A DNA stretch of 15,115 nt. It comes from GCA-2715645 sp042095375 (GTDB taxonomy: Bacteria > Bacteroidota > Bacteroidia > Cytophagales > MED-G16). The translations under genes and the position numbers were made by a program. Below are positions 1 to 7,684 of the stretch, in pieces (position 1 is the first letter of the stretch; the number at the start of each line of letters is the position of its first letter). Under the pieces are notes generated by a model. It worked only from the letters and a program-made list of their open reading frames with translations, had not been told where the DNA came from and did not search any database. The DNA lies in contig JBELBJ010000028.1 in assembly GCA_042095375.1 (NCBI GenBank), forward strand, positions 1 through 15,115, in the 5' to 3' direction.

Positions 1-2
1 AT

Positions 3-2417
3 TTATCAGAACTTCTTCCTAATGATGCTACAAATTTGCAATTAATTAGTGGAAATGACAATAATGTATTTAGTGTAAGTCAACTAGGTTTAAAACTAGA
101 AAAAACATTAAGATTTAATGATAAGAATATTTATAAATTAAATATTTCTTATAATTCAGCAGAAAATATAAAACCGTCAGGTATTGTTCTATATGTTAAT
201 TTTGTGCTTCCAAATGTATCTGTAGAAGCTATTAAAACTGAAAGTACTAATTTATTAGATGGATTTGAAAGATATGATATTTATGATCCTTTTTTAGAAT
301 TGATTGATGAGAATAAAAGAGGAATGATGTGGGATGTACAATTTAGTTTTGGTTCTTTTTATGGAAATGGGCCTGCAGAAGAGATGGCTTTACATTATGA
401 TTTGAATAAAGATGGCCTTGATGATCTTGTTTTTGGTTCTGGAAGAATAAATTATAATGGCTATATATTTGGAGGAGGTCATATGGGCGGGTCACCTTTG
501 TATGCAATCAATAAAGGAAACTTTAAATTTGATTTAAAAGTAAACTCATTTGAAAATAAATCCATTCAACATTCTATTACATATGTAAATTATGTTGATC
601 TTGATGGAGATAGCATACCTGAAATACCAAATTTTGGCGAGCATTACCATATAGATATCAACACGCATAATCCATATTATAAATTACAAACAAAATGGAT
701 GAAAAGTAAAAATATTATAAAAGACGTTCACTATGATGAAGTTGATTTCAAAAAAATTAGATATTTCAAAATCTCTGCAAATAATGAACTTATTGATATG
801 AGTAATAAGATTAGTGGCGATGATGGTTGTTTTTATAGCATTTATCAAAATGGATATGGAGATATTGATAATGATGGAGACATGGATTTAGTATTTGGCG
901 GTCAAGTTAGCTGGATCAATAATGGTTGTGGTGTTAATGGTCGTAGATTAGGAATCTTAAGAAATGATGGAAATGGAAATTTTAATGTAGAATGGGTTGG
1001 AGCTAATGGAGTTGATTTTAACACGTCTGAAGGACACCTTCTTTTAGAAGATATTTCTGGTGATGGTTATATAGATATTATTTTTAACGGAAATAATCAT
1101 ATCAAATATATTTTAAACGATGGTCAGGGTTCATTTATTTATAATTTTGAAAATAACATTGATGTTTCAGTTGAAGGAATGAGAAATATTTTTATTGATG
1201 ATTTAGACAATGATCAAAAAAAAGAAATTATAATATTCAATACTAATGGATTTGGTTCAGGTGGATCTTCAAGTTTAAAAAACTTTGTCAAAATATATAA
1301 TTATGATAACAACCTAAATTTTAATGAAGTATCTGATAAATTTTTTTCAAATAATGAGAATATCATGGATTTTTATTCTCAAGAGACCTGGATGAGATAC
1401 ATAGATATTGATTATGATGGCCACAAAGATTTAGTTCCAAAATTTAGTTTAGAGGATCCTAAAGAACCAGGTAATATTTGGAATTATCCTACCAACGCCT
1501 ATACTAAGGATTGGAATGATTCAAAAGGATTTCAATACTTTAAGTTTAATCCTACAACTAAAAAATTTGAAATTATAAATATTGGTGTAGTAGATTTAAT
1601 TCCTAATGGTAATTCTAATTGTGAACTTTTTGTAAATTATTACAATCGTTATGATTTTTATGATTTAGATGGAGATGGAATAGATGAGTGGTTAACATTT
1701 GGCTGGCCAGGACCCTATGAAACAGGTTCATCATTATGTGCAAAACTTTCAGTAATTATTTATAAGTTGGTTGATTCAGATTCAGATGGGCTTCCTGATC
1801 TTTTTGATCCTCGACCTAAAGTTACTTTATCAGTAGACAAAACCTCTGTAGCAGAAAATCAAGAAAAATCTACCCTCTACGCTACGCTAAGTAAATCTCA
1901 TACAAAAGATGTAACTGTTAAATTAAAAGTTTCTGGCACTGCTACCGCAGATCAAGTAGACTATTTTTATAGCAGTGACTCATTAACTATTAAATCTAAT
2001 GATAGCATCGCAACTCTTGATTTTATGATTGTACAAGATCAAGAAGATGAGCAAGAAGAAACAATTATCATTGAAATAGATACCATAATACATGGAGTGG
2101 AAGATGGAACACAAAAAGTTACCATTACCATTCAAGATGATGATGGTCCAATAACTACTGGTATTGAATCTTCAAATATCATTGAAAGAGTATATCCTAA
2201 CCCAACAAAAAATAATCTTACGATTCAATTAAAAGAAGATAAGGAAATTAGAAAAATAGAATTTGTAGACTTTAGTGGTAAAATAGTACAACCAAATAAA
2301 ATATCTAGAAAGAAAAATCAAATTAAAGTGAATGTGTCGAATCTTGACAAAGGAATATACGTACTAAACTTATCTTCCGATAAAGAAGTATATAAGGTTA
2401 AAGTAATTGTTGAATAA
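3..2417 (+). CDS. Large T9SS-secreted surface protein, 5'-truncated
   Basis: This is the C-terminal part of a large secreted or cell-surface protein. The frame stays open to the left window edge: in-frame codons upstream of the TTG at 36 read LSELLPNDATN, so the true start lies outside and the TTG should not be used. The first residues (FSV, G, L, LRFND, Y.LNISYN) look like the end of a cadherin-like domain. Acidic calcium-loop motifs of FG-GAP/VCBS type follow, starting near 399 (DLNKDGLDD), 597, 861 (DIDNDGDMD), 1050, 1200 (degenerate), 1404, 1662 and 1773. A Calx-beta domain spans about 1815-2150 (GTATADQVDY, then the DDDG end). The last ~75 residues, from YPNP at 2193, form a type A T9SS sorting domain, which is normally removed when the protein is attached to the outer membrane or released. 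Such proteins usually act in adhesion or polymer binding. The exact role is unknown and no catalytic domain is visible in this part. Confidence 0.9.
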   Translation, partial: LSELLPNDATNLQLISGNDNNVFSVSQLGLKLEKTLRFNDKNIYKLNISYNSAENIKPSGIVLYVNFVLPNVSVEAIKTESTNLLDGFERYDIYDPFLELIDENKRGMMWDVQFSFGSFYGNGPAEEMALHYDLNKDGLDDLVFGSGRINYNGYIFGGGHMGGSPLYAINKGNFKFDLKVNSFENKSIQHSITYVNYVDLDGDSIPEIPNFGEHYHIDINTHNPYYKLQTKWMKSKNIIKDVHYDEVDFKKIRYFKISANNELIDMSNKISGDDGCFYSIYQNGYGDIDNDGDMDLVFGGQVSWINNGCGVNGRRLGILRNDGNGNFNVEWVGANGVDFNTSEGHLLLEDISGDGYIDIIFNGNNHIKYILNDGQGSFIYNFENNIDVSVEGMRNIFIDDLDNDQKKEIIIFNTNGFGSGGSSSLKNFVKIYNYDNNLNFNEVSDKFFSNNENIMDFYSQETWMRYIDIDYDGHKDLVPKFSLEDPKEPGNIWNYPTNAYTKDWNDSKGFQYFKFNPTTKKFEIINIGVVDLIPNGNSNCELFVNYYNRYDFYDLDGDGIDEWLTFGWPGPYETGSSLCAKLSVIIYKLVDSDSDGLPDLFDPRPKVTLSVDKTSVAENQEKSTLYATLSKSHTKDVTVKLKVSGTATADQVDYFYSSDSLTIKSNDSIATLDFMIVQDQEDEQEETIIIEIDTIIHGVEDGTQKVTITIQDDDGPITTGIESSNIIERVYPNPTKNNLTIQLKEDKEIRKIEFVDFSGKIVQPNKISRKKNQIKVNVSNLDKGIYVLNLSSDKEVYKVKVIVE

Positions 2418-2434
2418 ATAATCAAATTAAAATA

Positions 2435-3376
2435 ATGAAGAATAAAATAAAATTTATATTATCAATTTTTATAATTTCAGTTTTTATTATCTCTTGTTCA
2501 AAAGAAGATAAGCTTAAAAAAGCAGATGAAAATGTGACTCCTGGAATTAAAATCCTAAATGAAAGTAGTATTAGCAATTCAAAAATTGAGTCATGGACCA
2601 GCTACGCTTCAAAAAAAATGAAGGATCAAAATGCTGATATTTTAGCAGTATCTTGGGATGTTGGAGATTTTGTTAAAGAAGCAAAACCATTTAATCAACA
2701 CAAGGTATTATTATCAAATGATCAAATAGAAAAATTGATGACTGGAATCTCTGAATGGCTTGATAAATCATGTTTAGGAAATAACGGGAAAAAAGAAGAG
2801 CTAGAAAAATTTAGAGGCTATATAGAAAACGGAGCTGATGCTTCTAGCCAATTTGATATATGTCCTAAATTTAGAATAATACTTATGGGATTTACTAAAG
2901 ACATGAATGAAGAAAGCAAACAATCTCTAGTAATTCATGAGCTTTACCATGCTTTTCAACAAGATCTTAGTGACGAAAGCTGTAGAAAGTTAAGAGATAA
3001 ATCTAAAAGCAACCACAAGTGGGTTATTGAAGGAGGCGCAGAATATTTTGCTAAAGTAGTTACTGGTGAAATGAATAATAAAGACGGGGTAAGCGCTTTA
3101 CTTAAACAAGCATATGAAAACTACAATGAAGATAAAGATACTTCGATTTCAGGTAGTGGAATTGCAGGTAGAGGTGCTGGTGGAGTACGCCTAATGATAG
3201 AGAGAGGTTGGTTAAAAGAATCTGAGGTTCTTGATGGAAGTTTTTTTCATAGTTGTAGCAGTGAAAATGATTGGTCGGATGATAATTCTAATGTTAGTAA
3301 AATAAAAAATCTATGGTATCTAATTGAAGAAAAAAATGGAAAGTATGTATTCACGAAAGCTGCATTAGAAGGCTAA
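2435..3376 (+). CDS. Surface lipoprotein with HExxH zinc-metallopeptidase motif
   Basis: This is a 313-residue lipoprotein with a probable metallopeptidase fold. The N-terminus has a basic start, a hydrophobic core and a lipobox ending in Cys21 (FIISC). Cys21 is followed by SKED, which fits the K(D/E)2-type lipoprotein export signal described in Capnocytophaga, so surface exposure is likely (inference). The motif HELYH at residues 168-172 gives two zinc histidines and the catalytic glutamate, and EGGAEYF at 199-205 supplies a likely third ligand (Glu199), as in gluzincin peptidases of the MA clan. I do not recognise a named family and the flanking regions look unusual. It starts 17 bases after the T9SS surface protein and ends 7 bases before the nucleoside hydrolase, so it is probably co-transcribed with the former. 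It could process or anchor that neighbour, but nothing in the sequence proves this. Confidence 0.8.
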   Translation: MKNKIKFILSIFIISVFIISCSKEDKLKKADENVTPGIKILNESSISNSKIESWTSYASKKMKDQNADILAVSWDVGDFVKEAKPFNQHKVLLSNDQIEKLMTGISEWLDKSCLGNNGKKEELEKFRGYIENGADASSQFDICPKFRIILMGFTKDMNEESKQSLVIHELYHAFQQDLSDESCRKLRDKSKSNHKWVIEGGAEYFAKVVTGEMNNKDGVSALLKQAYENYNEDKDTSISGSGIAGRGAGGVRLMIERGWLKESEVLDGSFFHSCSSENDWSDDNSNVSKIKNLWYLIEEKNGKYVFTKAALEG

Positions 3377-3383
3377 TTTTCTA

Positions 3384-4298
3384 ATGAGAAATTTTTTGAT
3401 CGATACAGATACTGGTTCAGATGATGCTGTTGCTCTTGCAATGGCCCTTAACAATTCAAATATAAACATCGAGGCAATTACTGTAGTTGCTGGAAATATC
3501 CCGGTAGAAAAAGGGCTTCAAAATGCTTTATATACCGTTGAGTTGTGTAATAAAAAAACTCCAGTTTATCTAGGTGAAGACAAGCCTTTAAAAAGGCCTT
3601 TAAGAACATCAGAATTTTTTCATGGCCAAGATGGCCTTGGAGATATAGGACTTGATTTAAAAGGAAGAAAAGCTACAGATGGGAATGCCATTGATATCAT
3701 AATTGAAAAAGTTTATGAATTTGAAAATAGTTTAGAGATTGTTGCAATAGGACCTCTTACTAACCTTGCATTGGCAATAAAAAGAGATCCTAAAATAATT
3801 TCAAAAATTAAAAATTGTTTTATAATGGGTGGAACTGCATTTGGCCCTGGAAACATAACCCCATTTTCTGAATTCAATTTTTGGGTAGATCCTGAAGCTG
3901 CAGAAATTGTACTTCAATCAGGAATAGAAATAACCTTGATAGATTGGGATGCTACAAAAAAATATGCTTGGTTTGACTCTAATACTATTAAATCGATTAA
4001 CAATCTAAATACTTCTCTTTCTAAATTTTCAATGGATATTCAAAATAATCCTAAAAAATATAAGAAAAAAAAATATGGTAACGAGATGATTGAACTAGCA
4101 GATCCTTTAGCAATGGCAATAGCTTTAGATCCAAGCATTATCATAAAGTCAAAAAAATATAATGTAAATATTGATCTTTCTAATAAAGAACGAAGAGGGG
4201 AAAATATACTTAACGAAGAAGGTGAAAAAAATATCACGGTGATATTAAAAGCCTCAAGAAAAAAATTTCTTGATATATTTAAGAAATCATTAAAATGA
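3384..4298 (+). CDS. Nucleoside hydrolase (IUNH family)
   Basis: This is an inosine-uridine-type nucleoside hydrolase that splits the N-glycosidic bond of ribonucleosides into base and ribose in the cytoplasm. The N-terminal calcium and ribose site is intact: IDTDTGSDDA holds Asp7, Asp9, Asp13 and Asp14. IGPLTNLALA and the FIMGGT strand follow, then the region SEFNFWVDPEAA, all family hallmarks. Asp240 in ELADPLAMA is the last calcium ligand. The residue before it is Ala239, where protozoal IUNH has the leaving-group histidine (His241), so substrate choice or base activation may differ. At 304 residues it has the usual family length and no signal peptide. Its stop overlaps the start of ribokinase (ATGA, 4295-4298), which implies translational coupling and a shared pathway in which released ribose is phosphorylated next. 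Substrate specificity cannot be read from the sequence. Confidence 0.93.
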   Translation: MRNFLIDTDTGSDDAVALAMALNNSNINIEAITVVAGNIPVEKGLQNALYTVELCNKKTPVYLGEDKPLKRPLRTSEFFHGQDGLGDIGLDLKGRKATDGNAIDIIIEKVYEFENSLEIVAIGPLTNLALAIKRDPKIISKIKNCFIMGGTAFGPGNITPFSEFNFWVDPEAAEIVLQSGIEITLIDWDATKKYAWFDSNTIKSINNLNTSLSKFSMDIQNNPKKYKKKKYGNEMIELADPLAMAIALDPSIIIKSKKYNVNIDLSNKERRGENILNEEGEKNITVILKASRKKFLDIFKKSLK

Positions 4299-5158
4299 AA
4301 ATACTAAATATAGGCTCTATTAACATTGATTATGTTTATGAGGTAGATAATTTTGTAAAATCTGGTGAAACAATTCCAAGTAATAATTTTAAAATTTTTC
4401 TTGGAGGAAAAGGATTAAATCAAAGTGTAGCTTTAGCTCAAGCTGGTTCTCAAATTTTTCATGCTGGAAATATCAATATTAAAGATGATAACATAAAAAA
4501 AGAGTTGATAAAATGGAATGTTAACATTGATTATATAAAAGAAATAAGTGAAAGTACTGGTCATGCAATAATTCAAGTAAATAAAGACGGAGAAAATTCA
4601 ATAATTATTCATGGAGGTGCAAATAGAACTTTTGAATCCAATCAAATAGATATGATTCTTAAAAATTTCAATCAAGGAGATATTTTACTATTACAAAATG
4701 AGATAAATAAAATTCCTGAGATAATAGAAAAAGCCAAAAATATAGGAATGAAAATATTTTTCAATCCAGCTCCTATGACAAAAGAAGTTTTAAACTATCC
4801 AATTGATTTAGTTGATTGTCTTATTGTCAATGAAAGTGAAGCAAAAAAATTAACAGGAAAGGATCTTGATTCTGATGAAATAATTAATTTATTAAAAAAT
4901 AAATATTCTAATACCTCCATTTTGCTAACTCTTGGAGAAAAAGGATCTATCTATTCTTATAAAACAAAATATTTAAAGTGCGAAGCTATGAAAGTTAAAG
5001 CAATTGATACTACAGCTGCTGGAGACACTTTTATTGGATATTTTATAAGTCATTTGTCAAGAGATGAAGAAATAAAAGATTGTTTATCAATGGCATCAAA
5101 AGCAGCATCGATTTGTGTGACAAAAAAAGGTGGGGCAATTTCTATTCCAAAAATTTAA
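4295..5158 (+). CDS. rbsK: Ribokinase
   Basis: This PfkB-family sugar kinase most likely phosphorylates D-ribose with ATP to ribose 5-phosphate in the cytoplasm. Asp12 lies in the N-terminal sugar-binding strand. GGKGLNQSVALAQAG (residues 37-51) is the first PfkB signature in its ribokinase form. NPAP and VNESEAKKLTG are the usual mid-protein markers. DTTAAGDTFIGYF is the second signature, with the catalytic base at Asp244; TAAGD replaces the more frequent TGAGD, a common variant among ribokinases. At 287 residues it is close to, but slightly shorter than, the E. coli enzyme. It overlaps the nucleoside hydrolase by 4 bases, so the pair forms a two-step route from nucleoside to ribose 5-phosphate. 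It ends only 2 bases from the stop of the convergent DUF4197 gene. A related PfkB sugar kinase is the main alternative, but the context favours ribose. Confidence 0.92.
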   Translation: MKILNIGSINIDYVYEVDNFVKSGETIPSNNFKIFLGGKGLNQSVALAQAGSQIFHAGNINIKDDNIKKELIKWNVNIDYIKEISESTGHAIIQVNKDGENSIIIHGGANRTFESNQIDMILKNFNQGDILLLQNEINKIPEIIEKAKNIGMKIFFNPAPMTKEVLNYPIDLVDCLIVNESEAKKLTGKDLDSDEIINLLKNKYSNTSILLTLGEKGSIYSYKTKYLKCEAMKVKAIDTTAAGDTFIGYFISHLSRDEEIKDCLSMASKAASICVTKKGGAISIPKI

Positions 5159-5160
5159 AA

Positions 5161-5922
5161 CTAATTCATTTTTTGAGAATCAACCCAATCAAATACTTTC
5201 TTCAAAGTTTCAGTTACTCTTGCTAAAGGTTTGTCTCTAATCTTTTTCTCTTCTTTTGCAATCATAATAAATAATCCATCCAAAGCTTTTCTTGTGACAT
5301 AATCATCTAAATCAGGATTGACTTTTTGAACCATAGGAATTTTATTATATCTAGATATAACAGTAGACCAGTGCTTTGTTGCATTAACTTTTTCTAATGA
5401 AGTTTGAATAGGAGGAATAAATTTTTGATATAAAGAATCAAAGGTATTTTTTTTCAAATAATTGGTTGCCTCATTATCTTTTCCTTTAACGATATTAATA
5501 GCATCTCTAACTGTCATATTTTTGATTGCTTGAACGATGATAGGTTTAGCTTCGTTTGCTGCATCTTCGGCTGCTCTATTAATATATAAAATAGCATCAT
5601 CAACTAATTTATTCATACCTAATGATCTTAATCTATCTTCAATTTTTTTTGCGTCTGGAGGAAATGGAATTTTTATTTCAGGGCTTTGCAGGTATCCATC
5701 AACTTTGGATACTATTTCAACAGAGTTATTTATTCCATTATTAAGAGCTTGTCTTAAAGCTTTAGCAGCTTCATCCTCAGAAATGGAAGGAACTTTTGTA
5801 GGAGTATTTTTTAAATTATTTTTTAATTTAAGAGCTTTGTTTTTTAAACCTTTTAAAGATTGTCCATCAACAGAAAATGAGATGATAAGAGAAAAAAGAA
5901 AAAAGAAAGTATATTTTATCAT
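5161..5922 (-). CDS. DUF4197 family exported protein
   Basis: This is a 253-residue exported protein of the DUF4197 family, whose function is unknown. A signal peptide covers about residues 1-21 (MIKYTFFFLFSLIISFSVDGQ) and has no lipobox cysteine, so a soluble periplasmic protein is expected. The remainder is mostly helical and charged. The family-type regions are SEDEAAKALRQALNNGI near the N-terminus, the IPFPPDAKKIEDRLRSLGM segment, the VRDAINIVKG helix and the C-terminal RKALDGLFIMIAKEEKKIR helix. It is transcribed towards ribokinase and away from the M1 peptidase, with which it shares a 66-base divergent promoter region containing a perfect palindrome. It interrupts the ribose-related genes and has no obvious link to them. 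The family assignment is from memory of its recurring motifs and is fairly confident. Confidence 0.85.
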   Translation of the reverse strand: MIKYTFFFLFSLIISFSVDGQSLKGLKNKALKLKNNLKNTPTKVPSISEDEAAKALRQALNNGINNSVEIVSKVDGYLQSPEIKIPFPPDAKKIEDRLRSLGMNKLVDDAILYINRAAEDAANEAKPIIVQAIKNMTVRDAINIVKGKDNEATNYLKKNTFDSLYQKFIPPIQTSLEKVNATKHWSTVISRYNKIPMVQKVNPDLDDYVTRKALDGLFIMIAKEEKKIRDKPLARVTETLKKVFDWVDSQKMN

Positions 5923-5988
5923 TAGAAATAAATTTAGTGAAAAAAATCTTTACATTTAAAAAAACTTTATGTTTTAAAAACATTACTT
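5923..5988. promoter_or_regulatory. Divergent promoter region with a perfect palindrome
   Basis: This 66-base AT-rich gap separates the DUF4197 gene (leftward) and the M1 aminopeptidase (rightward). It contains the perfect inverted repeat ATGTTTT-A-AAAACAT (5969-5983), which ends 5 bases before the aminopeptidase start codon. The sequence TATGTTTT at 5968-5975 is one base off the Bacteroidota -7 element TAnnTTTG and overlaps the palindrome, although this close to the start codon it would give a very short leader. No convincing -33 element is seen. Confidence 0.35.
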
Positions 5989-7644
5989 ATGATAAAAAAC
6001 GTTTTTCATTTTTTATTTGTTTCATTTATCTATATTTCATCATATCCTTTATTTTCACAAGGAATATTTGGAGAAAAAGAATCTTTTACTAGACAAGATT
6101 CACTTAGAGGAAGTATTACAAAAGAACGAGAATGGTGGGATTTGAATTATTATCATCTAGATATTTCTGTTTATCCTAATGAAAAATCAATTAGTGGAAA
6201 AAATACAATAGTATATAGTGTATTAAAATCCTATAATGTAATCCAGATAGACCTTCAAGAACCTTTGATAATTAGTGCAGTTACTCAAGAAAATAAATCC
6301 TTAAAATACAATAGAGAAGGAAATGTATATTTTATCTTTTTAGAAAAAGAACAAAAAGTTGGAGATATAAATCAATTAATTATACAATATGAAGGAAAAC
6401 CAAAAGAAGCGATAAGAGCCCCATGGGATGGAGGACTGTCTTGGGAAAAAGATGAAAATGGAAATCATTTTATTGCTACATCATGCCAAGGACTTGGAGC
6501 TAGTGTTTGGTGGCCAAACAAAGATCATATGTATGATGAGGTAGATAGCATGCTTATTAGTGTAGAGGTACCTGAAAACCTTATCAACGTATCCAATGGT
6601 AGATTGAGAAAAATAACTACAGAAAATAATAATAGAAAAACTTATCACTGGTTTGTTAATAATCCAATAAATAATTACGGCGTTAACATAAACATAGGTG
6701 ATTATGTTAACTTTTCTGAAATTTATGATGGAGAGAAAGGAAAGTTAGATGTAGATTATTTTGTTTTAAAATATAATCTAGAAAAAGCTAAAAAGCATTT
6801 TAAAGATGTGCCAAAAATGCTAGAAGCATTTGAATATTGGTTTGGACCATATCCATTTTATGAAGATGGCTATAAATTAGTTGAAGTACCCTACCTAGGA
6901 ATGGAACATCAAAGCTCAATAACTTATGGAAATAAATTTTTAAAAGGTTATTTAGGTAGAGATCCTTCTGATACTGGATGGGGCTTAAAATTTGATTTTA
7001 TAATTATTCATGAATCTGGTCATGAATGGTTTGCAAATAACATCACTTACATTGACATGGCTGATATGTGGATTCACGAAGGCTTTACAGCATATTCGGA
7101 AAACTTATTTTTAAATTATCATTATGGAAAAGAAGCTGGAGCAGATTATACAATCGGAACACGTAAAGGAATACAAAATACAAAACCAATAATTGGGCCA
7201 TATAATGTCAATAGAGAGGGTTCAAAAGATATGTATTCAAAAGGAGCAAACTTATTGCATACAATTAGACAAATTGCTGTCGATGATGAGAAATGGAGAT
7301 CAATTTTTAGGGGTTTAAATAAAACATTTTATCACCAAACTGTATCTTCAGCACAAGTAGAAGAATATATTTCTAAAAATATTGGTTTCGATTTAAAATA
7401 TGTTTTTGATCAATATTTAAGAGATTATAGAATCCCAGTATTTGAATATAAAATTGAGGAAAATAAACTAAAATACAGATGGTCAAATACTATTGAAAAT
7501 TTTAATATGCCTATAGAAATAATAATCGACAAAAAAAATCAAAAATTATTTCCAAAAAATAAATGGCAAGAACTTGAAATTAAAAATAAAAAAATATCAA
7601 TAGATAGAGATTATTATGTTACTAGTAAGAATTTAAATAAATAA
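5989..7644 (+). CDS. Exported M1-family aminopeptidase, short form
   Basis: This is a zinc aminopeptidase of family M1 that removes N-terminal residues from peptides, probably in the periplasm. An N-terminal signal peptide (hydrophobic run ending near SYPLFSQG) lacks a lipobox. The beta-rich N-domain leads to the exopeptidase motif GMEHQ (Gly304 to Gln308). The zinc site is HESGH (His341, Glu342, His345), then 18 residues, then Glu364 in WIHEGFTAYSE, exactly the HExxH-18-E spacing of the family. Tyr416 in MYSKGANLLH is the likely transition-state tyrosine. At 551 residues it lacks the large C-terminal helical domain of PepN-like enzymes, a layout common among Bacteroidota M1 proteins. It starts after a divergent intergenic region with a palindrome and lies 40 bases upstream of the ADP-ribosylglycohydrolase-family gene. 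It may supply amino acids from scavenged peptides. Confidence 0.93.
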   Translation: MIKNVFHFLFVSFIYISSYPLFSQGIFGEKESFTRQDSLRGSITKEREWWDLNYYHLDISVYPNEKSISGKNTIVYSVLKSYNVIQIDLQEPLIISAVTQENKSLKYNREGNVYFIFLEKEQKVGDINQLIIQYEGKPKEAIRAPWDGGLSWEKDENGNHFIATSCQGLGASVWWPNKDHMYDEVDSMLISVEVPENLINVSNGRLRKITTENNNRKTYHWFVNNPINNYGVNINIGDYVNFSEIYDGEKGKLDVDYFVLKYNLEKAKKHFKDVPKMLEAFEYWFGPYPFYEDGYKLVEVPYLGMEHQSSITYGNKFLKGYLGRDPSDTGWGLKFDFIIIHESGHEWFANNITYIDMADMWIHEGFTAYSENLFLNYHYGKEAGADYTIGTRKGIQNTKPIIGPYNVNREGSKDMYSKGANLLHTIRQIAVDDEKWRSIFRGLNKTFYHQTVSSAQVEEYISKNIGFDLKYVFDQYLRDYRIPVFEYKIEENKLKYRWSNTIENFNMPIEIIIDKKNQKLFPKNKWQELEIKNKKISIDRDYYVTSKNLNK

Positions 7645-7684
7645 GATTTATTATTTTTATTTACTAAACATTAATACCAAAATT

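Noticed and set aside
36..38. TTG as the start codon of the first gene
   Set aside because: The same frame is open to the left edge with protein-like, cadherin-type residues, so the gene is cut by the window and the TTG is internal.
399..1800. The repeated acidic GATGGA-like motifs as a DNA repeat array
   Set aside because: They are irregularly spaced and explained by calcium-loop repeats at the protein level.
4040..4237. Small - strand reading frame within the nucleoside hydrolase gene
   Set aside because: It lies opposite a well-supported gene, is low-complexity and matches no family; it is a shadow frame.
5537..5959. A + strand reading frame of 140 codons opposite DUF4197
   Set aside because: The opposite strand has a signal peptide and family motifs across the whole span; this is its antisense shadow.
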